From the NCBI GenBank assembly GCA_937922235.1, contig CAKZVC010000022.1:1-36482 (forward strand): DNA of 36,482 nt. Direction: 5' to 3'. Made by a program: the position numbers and the translations under genes. Source of the DNA: an uncultured Acidimicrobiales bacterium. Its GTDB lineage: Bacteria > Actinomycetota > Acidimicrobiia > Acidimicrobiales > SHLQ01. The notes under the pieces are model-generated. The model was not told the DNA's origin, searched no databases, and saw nothing but the letters and a program-made list of their open reading frames with translations. Position 1 is the stretch's first letter. Each line of letters opens with the position of its first letter. Shown here in pieces: positions 14,466-22,798 of this stretch.

Positions 14466-16825
14466 TTCCACGCCGCCGAGGACAAGTACGCCGTATGCCA
14501 ACATCGGTGTACGACATTGCGACCGAGCTCGCCCTCATCGCGTTCACGATTGCGATCGTCTACTCGTTTAAGCGACTCTTCGCCGACACCTCCTTCTTCG
14601 TGCCAATCGCTGCCGTCGCAATCTCGGCGCACGTCACCGCCGCAGCTGTTCGGTGGGCCCGCGGAGGTCTGCTCGTCTCCGCTGCGGTCTCTGCGCTTGC
14701 GTTCGGGTTCACCACGTGGATCCTCTTCCCTCCGACCACGCTCGATCCCGAGATTGGGTTCGGCGCCGAGGCCCTCGGTGGATACATCACCGACCTTGGG
14801 TTGAGCTGGGACCAGTTCAAGAGCGTCAGCGCCCCAGCGGAAGTCACCGCACCGTTCCTTCTCCTCATCGCTATCACCACCTGGGTGATCTCCTTCCTCT
14901 CCGACTGGGCGGCATTCCGGCTTCGATCACCCGGAGAAGCGCTCATTCCAGGTGTTGCCGTATTCATCTTCGGCTCGTTCTTTGCCGAGTCAGCTCGCGT
15001 CGAGACCACGGTGTTCGTGCTTGGCACCGCGCTCGCCCTGGTGCTTTTTCATCGCCTTGGCGAAACGTCGACTGCGGGCGCCTGGCTTGGCAGTGGTGCT
15101 GCTGAGAAGGGGCAGGCATCGCTGTTTCGAGTGGGCATGGCCATTGTTGCGGCAACCTTGATCGGCGGCGTTGGCGTGGCCCAGGCCTTGCCTGGATACG
15201 ACGAGCCACCAATCGAGAACTTCGACCCCACGACCTGGGACGACCCCGCTGATCCACGAGTGGTGCTCTCGCCACTTGTTGACATCCAGTCACGACTGAT
15301 CGAGCAGCCAGATGTCGAAGTCTTTACCGTGCAGTCGCCCGTCAAGGACTACTGGCGAATCACGTCACTCGACGTGTTCGACGGTCGCACCTGGCGTTCA
15401 CGCGGCTCGTTCGAGGGCGCTCGCGGCGAGCTTGAGACAAACCTCCCCAACGGCACGGTCACCGATCCGGCGATTCAAACGTTCGATATCAACCGGCTCG
15501 GAAAGATCTGGCTACCCGCTGCCTATGAGCCCGCCGAGATTCTCTCATCCCCCGAAGACATCGACCTCGAGTATGAACCGCAGTCCGGAACGCTCATCGT
15601 CAGCCGAGACCGCTCGACGAGCGATGGCCTGACCTATTCGCTTCTTTCTGCAGTCCCGCGCCGCGATGTCGAGACCATCGCAGCCGCCTCGTCGGCGATC
15701 CCCGACGACATTGCGGAGCGCTACCTCGACCTGCCTGCTGACTTCAGTGACCGGGTTCGCCAAGAAGCAGCCCAGATCGTTGTTGGTGCCGGCGCCGAAA
15801 CGCCGTATGAACAGGCGCTTGCACTGCAGAACTACTTTCGCGATCCAACGAAGTTCTCGTACAGCCTCGACGTGTCAGCGGGTCACCGAACCGAGCAGAT
15901 CGAAGACTTCCTCTTCGAGAACCGGACTGGCTACTGCGAGCAGTTCTCGGGTTCCTTTGCCGCAATGGCACGGTCGATCGGCCTTCCAGCCCGAGTGGCG
16001 GTCGGCTTTACCCCAGGTGAATGGGATCCTGCCATAGAGGCCTACCGAGTGACCGGCAAGCACGCCCACGCATGGCCCGAGGTCTGGATCGACGGCATTG
16101 GTTGGCTGCGCTTTGAACCCACCCCTGGTCGCGGCGCCCCCGGCGATGAGGCCTACACCGGCCAGCAAGAAGAGCAGCAGGATGAACCCGCAGCAACCTC
16201 TCCCGACACCACCGTGGCTCCGGAAGTGAACCCCGGGATCGGCGGACCAGATGCCACCACCATTCCTGAGCGGCCTGCAGAGGCACCAACGACATCACGG
16301 GTCAACCCCACAAGCGACCGGGCAGAAACCGGGGTCATCGGTGGCGCTCAAGGATTCACTGCTGCGCGGGTCTTCCGCATTCTGGCGATTGCCTCAGCGC
16401 TTATCTTGTTACTCTTCGCTCCGCTCGCCTTCGGGTCGTGGCGTTCGCACCGTCGCCACCGCTCGGTGTCGCACGATCCGGCCAAGCGCATTGGCTTGGC
16501 GTGGGCCGAATCACGCGCGGCTCTGCAGGTGATGGGAGTCAGCGTCAGCGACTCCGAAACCCCCAAGGAGCTCGTCAAGCGGGTCGAAGAGAAACGACCC
16601 GAGACCGCAGCCGTACTGAGTCCGCTCGCCAACGAGGTCACCAATGCCACCTACGCGAGCGGGACGGTCGATGAGTCTCGAGCTGTCGTTGCCGAGCAGG
16701 TCCCTGGCGTGCTTGCCGCACATGCCCGCGAAGATGTGGGCGGACGAGCGTGGTGGCTACAACACGCCAATCCCGTGAATGTGCTTCGAGACCAGGTTGG
16801 AACCTGGCGTCACCTCAGGCGCTAA
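14462..16825 (+). CDS. Membrane transglutaminase-like cysteine peptidase (TgpA/DUF3488 family)
   Basis: 787-residue protein with about seven N-terminal membrane helices (residues 15-235, TgpA N-terminal domain), an extracytoplasmic transglutaminase-like domain, a Pro/Thr-rich linker, a further helix near 640 and a cytoplasmic DUF4129-like tail. The catalytic triad is visible: Cys492 in TGYCEQFSGSF, His536 in HAHAWPEVW and Glu552 in WLRFEPTPG, where many homologues have Asp. It follows moxR and DUF58, the usual partners. The substrate is unknown; a cell envelope protein or peptide is likely. GGAG lies 10 nt before the ATG, which also overlaps the stop of the 51-codon ORF. Confidence 0.9.
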   Translation: MIPRRRGQVRRMPTSVYDIATELALIAFTIAIVYSFKRLFADTSFFVPIAAVAISAHVTAAAVRWARGGLLVSAAVSALAFGFTTWILFPPTTLDPEIGFGAEALGGYITDLGLSWDQFKSVSAPAEVTAPFLLLIAITTWVISFLSDWAAFRLRSPGEALIPGVAVFIFGSFFAESARVETTVFVLGTALALVLFHRLGETSTAGAWLGSGAAEKGQASLFRVGMAIVAATLIGGVGVAQALPGYDEPPIENFDPTTWDDPADPRVVLSPLVDIQSRLIEQPDVEVFTVQSPVKDYWRITSLDVFDGRTWRSRGSFEGARGELETNLPNGTVTDPAIQTFDINRLGKIWLPAAYEPAEILSSPEDIDLEYEPQSGTLIVSRDRSTSDGLTYSLLSAVPRRDVETIAAASSAIPDDIAERYLDLPADFSDRVRQEAAQIVVGAGAETPYEQALALQNYFRDPTKFSYSLDVSAGHRTEQIEDFLFENRTGYCEQFSGSFAAMARSIGLPARVAVGFTPGEWDPAIEAYRVTGKHAHAWPEVWIDGIGWLRFEPTPGRGAPGDEAYTGQQEEQQDEPAATSPDTTVAPEVNPGIGGPDATTIPERPAEAPTTSRVNPTSDRAETGVIGGAQGFTAARVFRILAIASALILLLFAPLAFGSWRSHRRHRSVSHDPAKRIGLAWAESRAALQVMGVSVSDSETPKELVKRVEEKRPETAAVLSPLANEVTNATYASGTVDESRAVVAEQVPGVLAAHAREDVGGRAWWLQHANPVNVLRDQVGTWRHLRR

Positions 16826-16829
16826 GCCG

Positions 16830-16848
16830 TCTCGTAGAAAGAACGAGA
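16830..16848. terminator. Hairpin between converging genes
   Basis: TCTCGT and ACGAGA pair across a 7-nt loop in the 36-nt gap between the converging transglutaminase and DUF3040 genes. It could serve as a bidirectional terminator. There is no T run on either side, so the call is tentative. Confidence 0.35.
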
Positions 16849-16861
16849 GAACGAACGAGCG

Positions 16862-17248
16862 TTACTTGTCGTCGTTGTCGTCGTTGAGGCGGTTGCGCAT
16901 ACGCTCGCCTGCGTCACCAAAGAACCCTTTGCTGGTTCCGGCGCCACGAACGTTCCCCGTGACTTGCTGCAGACCGGCTTTACCGACACGTCGGAGGTTT
17001 TTCTCGCCGTACCAGGCCGAGCCCAACATGATTAGGAAGCCAACGAACGACAGCCAGTAGCTCGTCGACAGCGTGGCAAGAAGAACGGCGAGGCCGGCAA
17101 CGAACCCGAGAGCAGCCAAACGGATGTGTTTGAACCCATGGGTAAACACGGTTGTGGACGACACCTCATGCGCGAGGCCGGGGTCGTCGTGGTAGAGCTG
17201 CTGCTCGATCTCGGTAAGGATTCGTTGTTCATCCTCGGAAAGCGGCAT
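16862..17248 (-). CDS. DUF3040 membrane protein
   Basis: 128-residue protein of the DUF3040 family, which is widespread in actinobacteria and of unknown function. The signature MPLSEDEQRILTEIEQQL at the N-terminus is followed by two membrane helices (about 43-60 and 63-81) and a positively charged C-terminal tail. GAGGA 7 nt before the ATG supports the start, and TACGTT further upstream could be the -10 box of a short-leader mRNA. In many actinobacteria DUF3040 genes lie near dcw genes and dinB, as here. Confidence 0.85.
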   Translation of the reverse strand: MPLSEDEQRILTEIEQQLYHDDPGLAHEVSSTTVFTHGFKHIRLAALGFVAGLAVLLATLSTSYWLSFVGFLIMLGSAWYGEKNLRRVGKAGLQQVTGNVRGAGTSKGFFGDAGERMRNRLNDDNDDK

Positions 17249-17398
17249 CCGTGGGTCCTCGTGTGGTGAAACGTATGTCGATGTCTTGTGCCTAGCTTAG
17301 CGGCGTTGCACAGTGGAATCTTCTCATACGATGCCCCATCAAACAACGCGCCGTCAGGACCCATCGGCCCGATTTTCCCATTGTTCACAATTCTTGGA

Positions 17399-18664
17399 TC
17401 ACTTTTTGTTGGGACCCCACTGTTGGTCGCCGCGTCGTTTGACCCGAAGTTCGCCATCGACCGTTGCTGAAGCGGGCCCAATTGCGGCGTTTCCGAACTT
17501 TGCCCGAACCTCATCGACGAGCAACGCAGTCCTCTCGCTCGAACGTTCACCGGTGTCCTCATCAGTGCCGCCGTCGAGGTTGAGCGACAACTGCTCGCCC
17601 TGGTCTTCGCCAAGATTCGCCACACCAATACCCAACAGTCGCACCCCAGGAGTCGTGTCGATGCCCGACAACAGCTCTCGCCCGAGCCGCAGGAGCTCGG
17701 TTGAAGTGTTGAATGGCTGCGGTGCGGTCGCTCGACGAGACAACGTCGTGAAATCTCCGAACCGCACCTTGAGCGCTGCGGTGCGAGCGACCAGCTGGCT
17801 GTCGCGCAAACGTTGTGCCACCGCATCGCACTGGCGCACCAGCTCGGTATCGAGTGCAACCGGATCGGAGATGTCGTTTGCGAAGGTTTCCTCATGGCTG
17901 ATCGACTTTGCCCCCCGGCCAGACTCGACCGGTCGGTCGTCGATGCCCTGTGCGAGCGCATGCAGATGTCGCCCTGAAGCAACCCCAAGTGACCGAGTTA
18001 GAACGTCGAGCGGCGTGGCAGCAAGATCAGCGACCGTCTCGATACCAAGCGACGACAGTCGGGCACCGGTCGCCTTGCCCACTCCCCACAGCGCCCGCAC
18101 CGGCAGCGGGTGAAGGAAGGCAAGCTCGTGACCCGCATGCACCTCAAACACGCCACGACCAAAGATCGGGCCGCTCCGCGACGCTCTAGGTTTGGCCTGC
18201 TCCGAACTCAGCTTCGCAAGGAACTTGTTCGGCGCAATGCCGACAGAACACGTCAGTCCCTCGTTTTGCCAGATTGTCTCACGGATATGCGTGGCGATCT
18301 CACGTCCCGTCCCATGCGAACGGCCAGCACCCGAAACGTCGAGAAAAGCTTCATCCAGGCTCAATGGCTCGACCAACGGTGTGACGTCAGCAAACACCGC
18401 CATGACCCTCTCGGACACTTCGGCGTACAGGCTGTGGTCCCCCGGGAGGAACACGGCGTCCGGGCACAGTCGCTGAGCCTGTGTCGACGGCATTGCACTG
18501 AACACGCCATAGCTGCGTGCTTCATAGCTGGCTGCCGCCACTACCCCACGCCGCCCAGTTCCGCCAACAACGACCGGCTTTCCCTTCAGCTCGGGACGCC
18601 GAGTCAGCTCGACCGAAACATAGAACGCGTCCATATCGACGTGGAGAATGACACGGTCCGGCAC
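17399..18664 (-). CDS. dinB: DNA polymerase IV (DinB, Y-family)
   Basis: Error-prone translesion polymerase. The 421-residue protein has the palm motifs with metal-binding acidic residues: HVDMDAFYVSVE at 8-19 and LSLDEAFLDVSG near 103-114. It also has the SYEARSYGV loop, CSVGIAPNKFLAKLSS, a helix-hairpin-helix region (PVRALWGVGKATGARL) and the little-finger domain. QLSLNL at about 358-363 is a probable sliding-clamp-binding motif placed some 60 residues before the C-terminus. The GTG start lies 7 nt after a TAGACT box, so the mRNA is probably leaderless. No SOS (LexA) box was recognised in the 36-bp upstream region. Confidence 0.95.
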   Translation of the reverse strand: MPDRVILHVDMDAFYVSVELTRRPELKGKPVVVGGTGRRGVVAAASYEARSYGVFSAMPSTQAQRLCPDAVFLPGDHSLYAEVSERVMAVFADVTPLVEPLSLDEAFLDVSGAGRSHGTGREIATHIRETIWQNEGLTCSVGIAPNKFLAKLSSEQAKPRASRSGPIFGRGVFEVHAGHELAFLHPLPVRALWGVGKATGARLSSLGIETVADLAATPLDVLTRSLGVASGRHLHALAQGIDDRPVESGRGAKSISHEETFANDISDPVALDTELVRQCDAVAQRLRDSQLVARTAALKVRFGDFTTLSRRATAPQPFNTSTELLRLGRELLSGIDTTPGVRLLGIGVANLGEDQGEQLSLNLDGGTDEDTGERSSERTALLVDEVRAKFGNAAIGPASATVDGELRVKRRGDQQWGPNKK

Positions 18665-18671
18665 GCTCAGG

Positions 18672-18677
18672 AGTCTA
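18672..18677 (-). promoter_or_regulatory. -10 box of dinB
   Basis: TAGACT on the minus strand ends 7 nt before the dinB GTG at 18664. It is flanked by the inverted repeat CTCAGG/CCTGAG (18666-18671 and 18692-18697), which brackets both divergent -10 boxes and could be an operator. Confidence 0.55.
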
Positions 18678-18688
18678 GATCTTGTCGC

Positions 18689-18694
18689 TAGCCT
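18689..18694 (+). promoter_or_regulatory. -10 box of the small membrane protein gene at 18701
   Basis: TAGCCT ends 6 nt before the GTG at 18701. With the dinB box at 18672-18677, two apparently leaderless promoters are packed into a 36-bp divergent gap. Confidence 0.5.
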
Positions 18695-18700
18695 GAGATC

Positions 18701-19006
18701 GTGCAGGATTCCACACCTCAGAACATGCTTCCCGACGCATCCCCACCGGTGTGGGCTCGCGTCGCTGCAGTGTCGTCGATCATTATTGCGGGCATCTGCG
18801 GCGGACTGATCGGCTGGTCCGTCGTCGACCTGCAGTGCGATCCGGGCGGTGACTGTTCAACAAACGCAGCGCTGATCGGGGTGGCCAGCGCCCTCATCTG
18901 CGCCATCGGCGTTTCCGTCGTGGCGGTCCTTACCCTTCGGGCAATGGCCGAGTGGAAAGCAATCGAAGCTCGCGATCAGGCTCGCCGGGAACGCGGCCTC
19001 ACGTGA
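18701..19006 (+). CDS. Small two-helix membrane protein
   Basis: 101-residue protein with two predicted membrane helices (about 19-44 and 57-80) separated by a short loop containing LQCDPGGDCSTN, whose two cysteines could form a disulfide outside the membrane. The tail is charged and helical. I do not recognise a family. The GTG start follows a TAGCCT box by 6 nt, and the stop overlaps the inositol monophosphatase start as GTGA, so the two are co-transcribed and translationally coupled. An ATG at 18725 is the alternative start. Confidence 0.7.
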   Translation: MQDSTPQNMLPDASPPVWARVAAVSSIIIAGICGGLIGWSVVDLQCDPGGDCSTNAALIGVASALICAIGVSVVAVLTLRAMAEWKAIEARDQARRERGLT

Positions 19007-19806
19007 GCACGAACCAATCAACCGGCGGACCAACAGCTGACGAACCAACCATTGACGAGCTCAGGCAACTTGCCGAGCGCACGGCTCACAGCGTTGGCGC
19101 ACAGGTACTCGCCCGCCGCAAGGCTGGCTTCTCGTGGGAGACGAAGTCGACGTCCACCGATGTCGTCACCGAAATCGACACTTGGGCCGAAGCAGCGGTG
19201 GTTGAACAACTTCTCGCCGCTCGCCCCGACGACGGACTTCTTGGCGAAGAGGGCGCGTCAGCTGCTGGCACCACCGGCATCGTCTGGGTTATCGACCCAA
19301 TCGACGGCACAACAAACCTGCTGTACGACATCCCCGGTTTCAACGTGTCGATCGGCGTCGAGCAAGACGGCCAGCCCGTTGCCGGAGCCGTGTACGACCC
19401 GATTAGAGACGAGCTCTTCAGCGCCGGGGTCGGGCAGGGTGCAACACGTAACGGCGAACGCATTTCAGTCTCCGGCAAAGAGGTTTTGGCCACTTCCCTT
19501 GTCGGGACAGGGTTTTCCTACCAGCCAGATGACCGAATCCGCCAAGCAACGGCGCTCGTGCCGATCATTTCGAAGGTTCGCGATATCCGCCGTCTCGGCG
19601 GCGCGGCTCTCGACTTCTGCAACGTGGCCTGTGGCCGCCTCGACGCCTACTTCGAGCGGGGCCTGTCCCCGTGGGATGCAGCCGCTGGAGCGGTGATTGC
19701 GAGCGAGGCCGGAGCCATTGTCAAAGCTGATGATGGAGTCTCGTATGCGAGCGCGCCAGGCATCGCGGACGAGCTCATCGCACTGCTCGACGACGCTGGC
19801 GTGTGA
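19003..19806 (+). CDS. Inositol monophosphatase family protein
   Basis: Mg2+-dependent phosphatase of the IMPase/FBPase superfamily, 267 residues. Metal-binding motifs are complete: GEEG at 81-84, DPIDGTTN at 98-105 and WDAAAGAVIASEAGA near 223. The substrate may be inositol phosphate, histidinol phosphate or a related sugar phosphate; the sequence alone does not decide. A link to inositol phospholipid synthesis would suit an organism with a PimB-like mannosyltransferase (28815-29981). GTG 19003 overlaps the upstream stop; a longer frame starting at 18952 lies inside the upstream gene. Confidence 0.9.
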   Translation: MSTNQSTGGPTADEPTIDELRQLAERTAHSVGAQVLARRKAGFSWETKSTSTDVVTEIDTWAEAAVVEQLLAARPDDGLLGEEGASAAGTTGIVWVIDPIDGTTNLLYDIPGFNVSIGVEQDGQPVAGAVYDPIRDELFSAGVGQGATRNGERISVSGKEVLATSLVGTGFSYQPDDRIRQATALVPIISKVRDIRRLGGAALDFCNVACGRLDAYFERGLSPWDAAAGAVIASEAGAIVKADDGVSYASAPGIADELIALLDDAGV

Positions 19807-19857
19807 ATGCTGTGTCAGCAATGTATGAGCGCTGTGTGATCAAGCGACCACCGATAC

Positions 19858-19886
19858 CTGACGGCGGCGCGTACAGCGCCTAGTGT
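19858..19886 (+). promoter_or_regulatory. Candidate sigma-70-type promoter of the mtrA-like gene
   Basis: CTGACG (19858-19863) and TAGTGT (19881-19886) are separated by 17 nt and would give a leader of roughly 47 nt before the GTG at 19940, which has its own Shine-Dalgarno sequence (AAGGAAG at 19926-19932). Confidence 0.5.
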
Positions 19887-19939
19887 GCGAACGGCAGCAG
19901 AACACGCGCTGCGAAGGTCGACACGAAGGAAGTGATGCT

Positions 19940-20620
19940 GTGGGAACTCGTATTCTCACCGTGGAGGATGACGAGCGCATCCGTACCGCTGTGCGCATGG
20001 CTCTTGAAGATGAGGGATGGGAAGTTGCCGAGTCCGACAATGGCGAGGACGCCTTGTTGAAGTTCGGTCAGCAACCCACCGATGTTGTGCTTATCGACAT
20101 CATGCTTCCAGGTATCGACGGGTTCGATGTCTGCCGCTCGATTCGCCGCGTCTCGGACGTACCTATCGTCATGGTCACCGCCCGAGCCGACACCCACGAT
20201 GTCGTTGCCGGTCTTGAGGCCGGGGCCGACGACTACCTCACCAAGCCGTTTGCTCCCAAGGAACTCTCTGCCCGTATTCGCGCACTGCTTCGTCGTAGTC
20301 GCAGCGGGGCCGCGTCGACGGGCGACATGTCGTTCGGCGATCTCGAGGTCATCCCTGATCAGGGTTTGGTCAAGCGCAACGGCGAAGAAGTCCACCTGAC
20401 CAAGACGGAGTTCCGCCTGCTCGTCGAGCTTGCGTCGGCTCCCGGCAAGGTCTTCTCGCGTGAAACGCTGCTCGAAAAGGTGTGGGGCTATGGCTATTTC
20501 GGCGATGGCCGACTGGTCGACGTCCACATCCGACGTCTGCGTACCAAGATCGAGTCCGACCCTGCGGATCCCCAGCATGTGGTGACGGTTCGTGGTCTTG
20601 GGTACAAACTGCAGACCTGA
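19940..20620 (+). CDS. mtrA: MtrA-like response regulator (OmpR/PhoB family)
   Basis: 226-residue two-component response regulator. The receiver domain (1-120) has the acidic pocket E9-D10-D11, the phosphoacceptor Asp53 in LIDIMLPG, the conserved Thr/Ala switch MVTA and Lys in YLTKPF. The C-terminal winged helix of the PhoB type contains LTKTEFRLLVELA, RETLLEKVWGY, VDVHIRRLRTKIE and TVRGLGYKL. It is followed by a sensor kinase and a GerMN lipoprotein, the order of the actinobacterial MtrA-MtrB-LpqB system controlling cell wall and division genes, so that identity is likely but not proven. The GTG start is backed by a Shine-Dalgarno sequence 7 nt upstream. Confidence 0.9.
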   Translation: MGTRILTVEDDERIRTAVRMALEDEGWEVAESDNGEDALLKFGQQPTDVVLIDIMLPGIDGFDVCRSIRRVSDVPIVMVTARADTHDVVAGLEAGADDYLTKPFAPKELSARIRALLRRSRSGAASTGDMSFGDLEVIPDQGLVKRNGEEVHLTKTEFRLLVELASAPGKVFSRETLLEKVWGYGYFGDGRLVDVHIRRLRTKIESDPADPQHVVTVRGLGYKLQT

Positions 20621-20676
20621 TCTGGTCACGGTCTCCGATCGCGACCAGCTGACTCCACGACCTTGCCCGATTCCGA

Positions 20677-20682
20677 TAGGTT
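20677..20682 (+). promoter_or_regulatory. -10 box of the mtrB-like kinase gene
   Basis: TAGGTT ends 6 nt before the GTG at 20689, within the 68-nt gap after the response regulator. The kinase may therefore have its own leaderless transcript besides read-through from mtrA. Confidence 0.45.
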
Positions 20683-20688
20683 CACGGT

Positions 20689-22095
20689 GTGAAACGCCTC
20701 AGACTCGGGCTCCGGTCCCGCATTACCGTTGCGTTCGCCATCGGCGGTCTCTTGATCACGGCCTTGTTGGCCACGATCACGTTGACCACGACCCGCCAGG
20801 TGCTTCTTGGCGACCGCGATGAGCTCGCTGAGGTTCTGATCTATTCGAATGCGTCGCGTGCCCAGCTGCGCCTTACTGGCGACAACGAGCCGGGCGCTAT
20901 TGCAAACTTGCTTGAGGGTTTGAACTCGGCGGCTGGTTCTCGCCAGTTGTTGAGCGTGGACGGTGCTCCGTTCTCTCGCGATGGCCAGTTCGTTCTCGAG
21001 CAGGTGCCTGTTGGTCTTCGAACCGCAACCCTCGAAGGCAATGCCGCTCGGCTCACGACGTCGATCGAGGACGCGCCGTTCATCGTCTACGGAATCCCGC
21101 TCCAGGGCTTCGACAACGTGATCTATTACGAGGCCTTGCCGCTCGACGAAGTCGAAGACACGCTATCGACGCTGCGCTTGGTGCTTCTCGGCGGTGGCAT
21201 TGTTGTTGCGGGGCTTGCTGCCCTTGCTGGCCGGACGGTGGCGACCCGGGCGCTCTCGCCGTTGCGCGATGTCAGCAACGCTGCCGAGGCCATTGCGAGC
21301 GGCCGCCTCGACACCCGTCTCGATCCCGAAGGCGACGAAGACCTCGAGAGTTTGGTCGCGTCGTTCAACGAGATGGCCGGCGGTCTTGAAGAGCGCATCC
21401 AACGAGACGCGCGCTTCGCCTCCGAGGTGAGCCACGAACTCCGGTCGCCGTTGATGACGCTTACCGCATCGGTCGAGGTCTTGGAGAACGCCAAGCACGA
21501 GATGCCGGAACGGTCGCAGACTGCCCTTGACTTGTTGTCCAGCGATATCACCCGGTTCCGGACGTTGGTCGAAGACCTGCTCGAGATCAGTCGGTTCGAT
21601 GTTGGCACGGCGTCGCTGCAGGCCGATCCGTTGTTGTACGCCGAGTTTGTTCGTGCAGCGATGCAGCTCGCGTCGGCCGACGACATCGAGATCGTGGTCG
21701 AACCTGACGCCGAAGACGTCATCGTGGTGGCCGAGAAGCGCCGCCTCGCGCGAGTCGTGGCGAACCTCGTCGACAACGCAGCCAAATACGGTGGCGGGGC
21801 CACTCGTGTGCATGTCAGCCGGACGGCCGATTCGGTACTGATGGCCGTGGAGGACAACGGTCCGGGCGTTCCGGTCGCTGAGCGCTTCGTGATCTTCGAT
21901 CGGTTCAGTCGTGGTGGTGCGGGTGGCCGGCGCGGCTACGACACCGGCGTAGGCCTTGGACTGTCACTGGTGGCCGAGCACGTCAACCTGCACAATGGTC
22001 GAGTGTGGGTAGAAGATCGCCTCGATGGCGAACCCGGCGCTCGATTCGTCGTGGAACTCCCAATCGACGATGAGCTCGATGGAGAGTTCGCGTGA
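20689..22095 (+). CDS. mtrB: MtrB-like sensor histidine kinase
   Basis: 468-residue membrane kinase. Helices at about 12-34 and 165-187 flank an extracytoplasmic sensor domain of about 130 residues. A HAMP domain follows (LSPLRDVSNAAEAIASGRLD), then the dimerisation domain with the phosphoacceptor His249 in VSHELRSPL, and the ATPase domain with N box NLVDNAAKYG, G1 EDNGPGVP and G2 GVGLGLSLV. It should phosphorylate the regulator encoded just upstream. The stop overlaps the next start as GTGA, coupling it to the GerMN lipoprotein, as in mtrB-lpqB. Confidence 0.9.
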   Translation: MKRLRLGLRSRITVAFAIGGLLITALLATITLTTTRQVLLGDRDELAEVLIYSNASRAQLRLTGDNEPGAIANLLEGLNSAAGSRQLLSVDGAPFSRDGQFVLEQVPVGLRTATLEGNAARLTTSIEDAPFIVYGIPLQGFDNVIYYEALPLDEVEDTLSTLRLVLLGGGIVVAGLAALAGRTVATRALSPLRDVSNAAEAIASGRLDTRLDPEGDEDLESLVASFNEMAGGLEERIQRDARFASEVSHELRSPLMTLTASVEVLENAKHEMPERSQTALDLLSSDITRFRTLVEDLLEISRFDVGTASLQADPLLYAEFVRAAMQLASADDIEIVVEPDAEDVIVVAEKRRLARVVANLVDNAAKYGGGATRVHVSRTADSVLMAVEDNGPGVPVAERFVIFDRFSRGGAGGRRGYDTGVGLGLSLVAEHVNLHNGRVWVEDRLDGEPGARFVVELPIDDELDGEFA

Positions 22096-22784
22096 GCCAC
22101 TACCCCGCTACCCGACGGTTCGTGAGCCGCCACCCGGTGACCCAGCTCCGTGCGGTTGCTGCCGCAGTGGTCACGGCTCTCGTGCTTGTGAGCTGCGGTA
22201 TCCCCCTCGATGATGAACCGATCATCATTGCAAACGACGAGCTGCCAAGCTCGCTACAAACCGGATCGTCGACGACCACGACGCTCCCCGACCGCCTCAG
22301 CGAGGAGGTCACGATCTATCTCGTCGACCCTGGTGACGGCGAAGCCCGACTTGTCCCCGTGGTCCGTCAGGTGCCCGTTGTCGAAGGCGGAACCGAGATT
22401 GCCCAGGTCATCCTCGAGCAACTCCTCGCTGGCCCAACGTCCGAAGAGCAGCTCGAAGCGAACGTCACGTCCGCGATCATCTCATCGAACGACACCCCGA
22501 TCTCGGTGTTGAGCCTGGAACGTCCCGTCGAGAACCAACTTGTCGTCGTGCTCTCCGAGCGCCCAGCCATCGAGGGTAGCGACCGCACGGTCGCCTTCGC
22601 CCAGCTCGTATTCACGCTAACTGAGCTCAGCAATGTCGATCAGGTGCGCTTTGCGGTCCGATCCGAAGGCGGGAACGATGAAGACATTTCGGTCAGCACC
22701 GACACCGAGGACGGCGATGTTCGTCGTGCCGTCGACCGCACCGACTTCCCGTCATTTCGGGTGATCCAAAGCCCCGGCTCCTGA
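22092..22784 (+). CDS. GerMN-domain lipoprotein (short LpqB-like)
   Basis: 230-residue predicted lipoprotein. A signal peptide ends in the lipobox LVSC with Cys35 as the lipidated residue, followed by a Thr-rich linker and a GerMN (sporulation/germination) domain at about 65-205 (EEVTIYLVDPGDGEARLVPV, ILEQLLAGPTSEEQ, AFAQLVFTLTEL). In mycobacteria LpqB follows mtrB and modulates its signalling. That protein is much longer and carries a C-terminal propeller domain, which is missing here. The GTG start overlaps the kinase stop. The adjacent stop of pfkA lies 14 nt away on the other strand. Confidence 0.8.
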   Translation: MSHYPATRRFVSRHPVTQLRAVAAAVVTALVLVSCGIPLDDEPIIIANDELPSSLQTGSSTTTTLPDRLSEEVTIYLVDPGDGEARLVPVVRQVPVVEGGTEIAQVILEQLLAGPTSEEQLEANVTSAIISSNDTPISVLSLERPVENQLVVVLSERPAIEGSDRTVAFAQLVFTLTELSNVDQVRFAVRSEGGNDEDISVSTDTEDGDVRRAVDRTDFPSFRVIQSPGS

Positions 22785-22798
22785 CGGTCTGAGAACAG

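Noticed and set aside
14282..14632. Minus-strand frame opposite the 51-codon ORF and the start of the transglutaminase
   Set aside because: Antisense to the operon, of unremarkable composition and with no promoter or ribosome-binding signal.
18641..18720. LexA-type SOS box for dinB
   Set aside because: The upstream 36 bp contain no sequence close to the actinobacterial GAACN4-7GTTC pattern; the CTCAGG/CCTGAG repeat is different.
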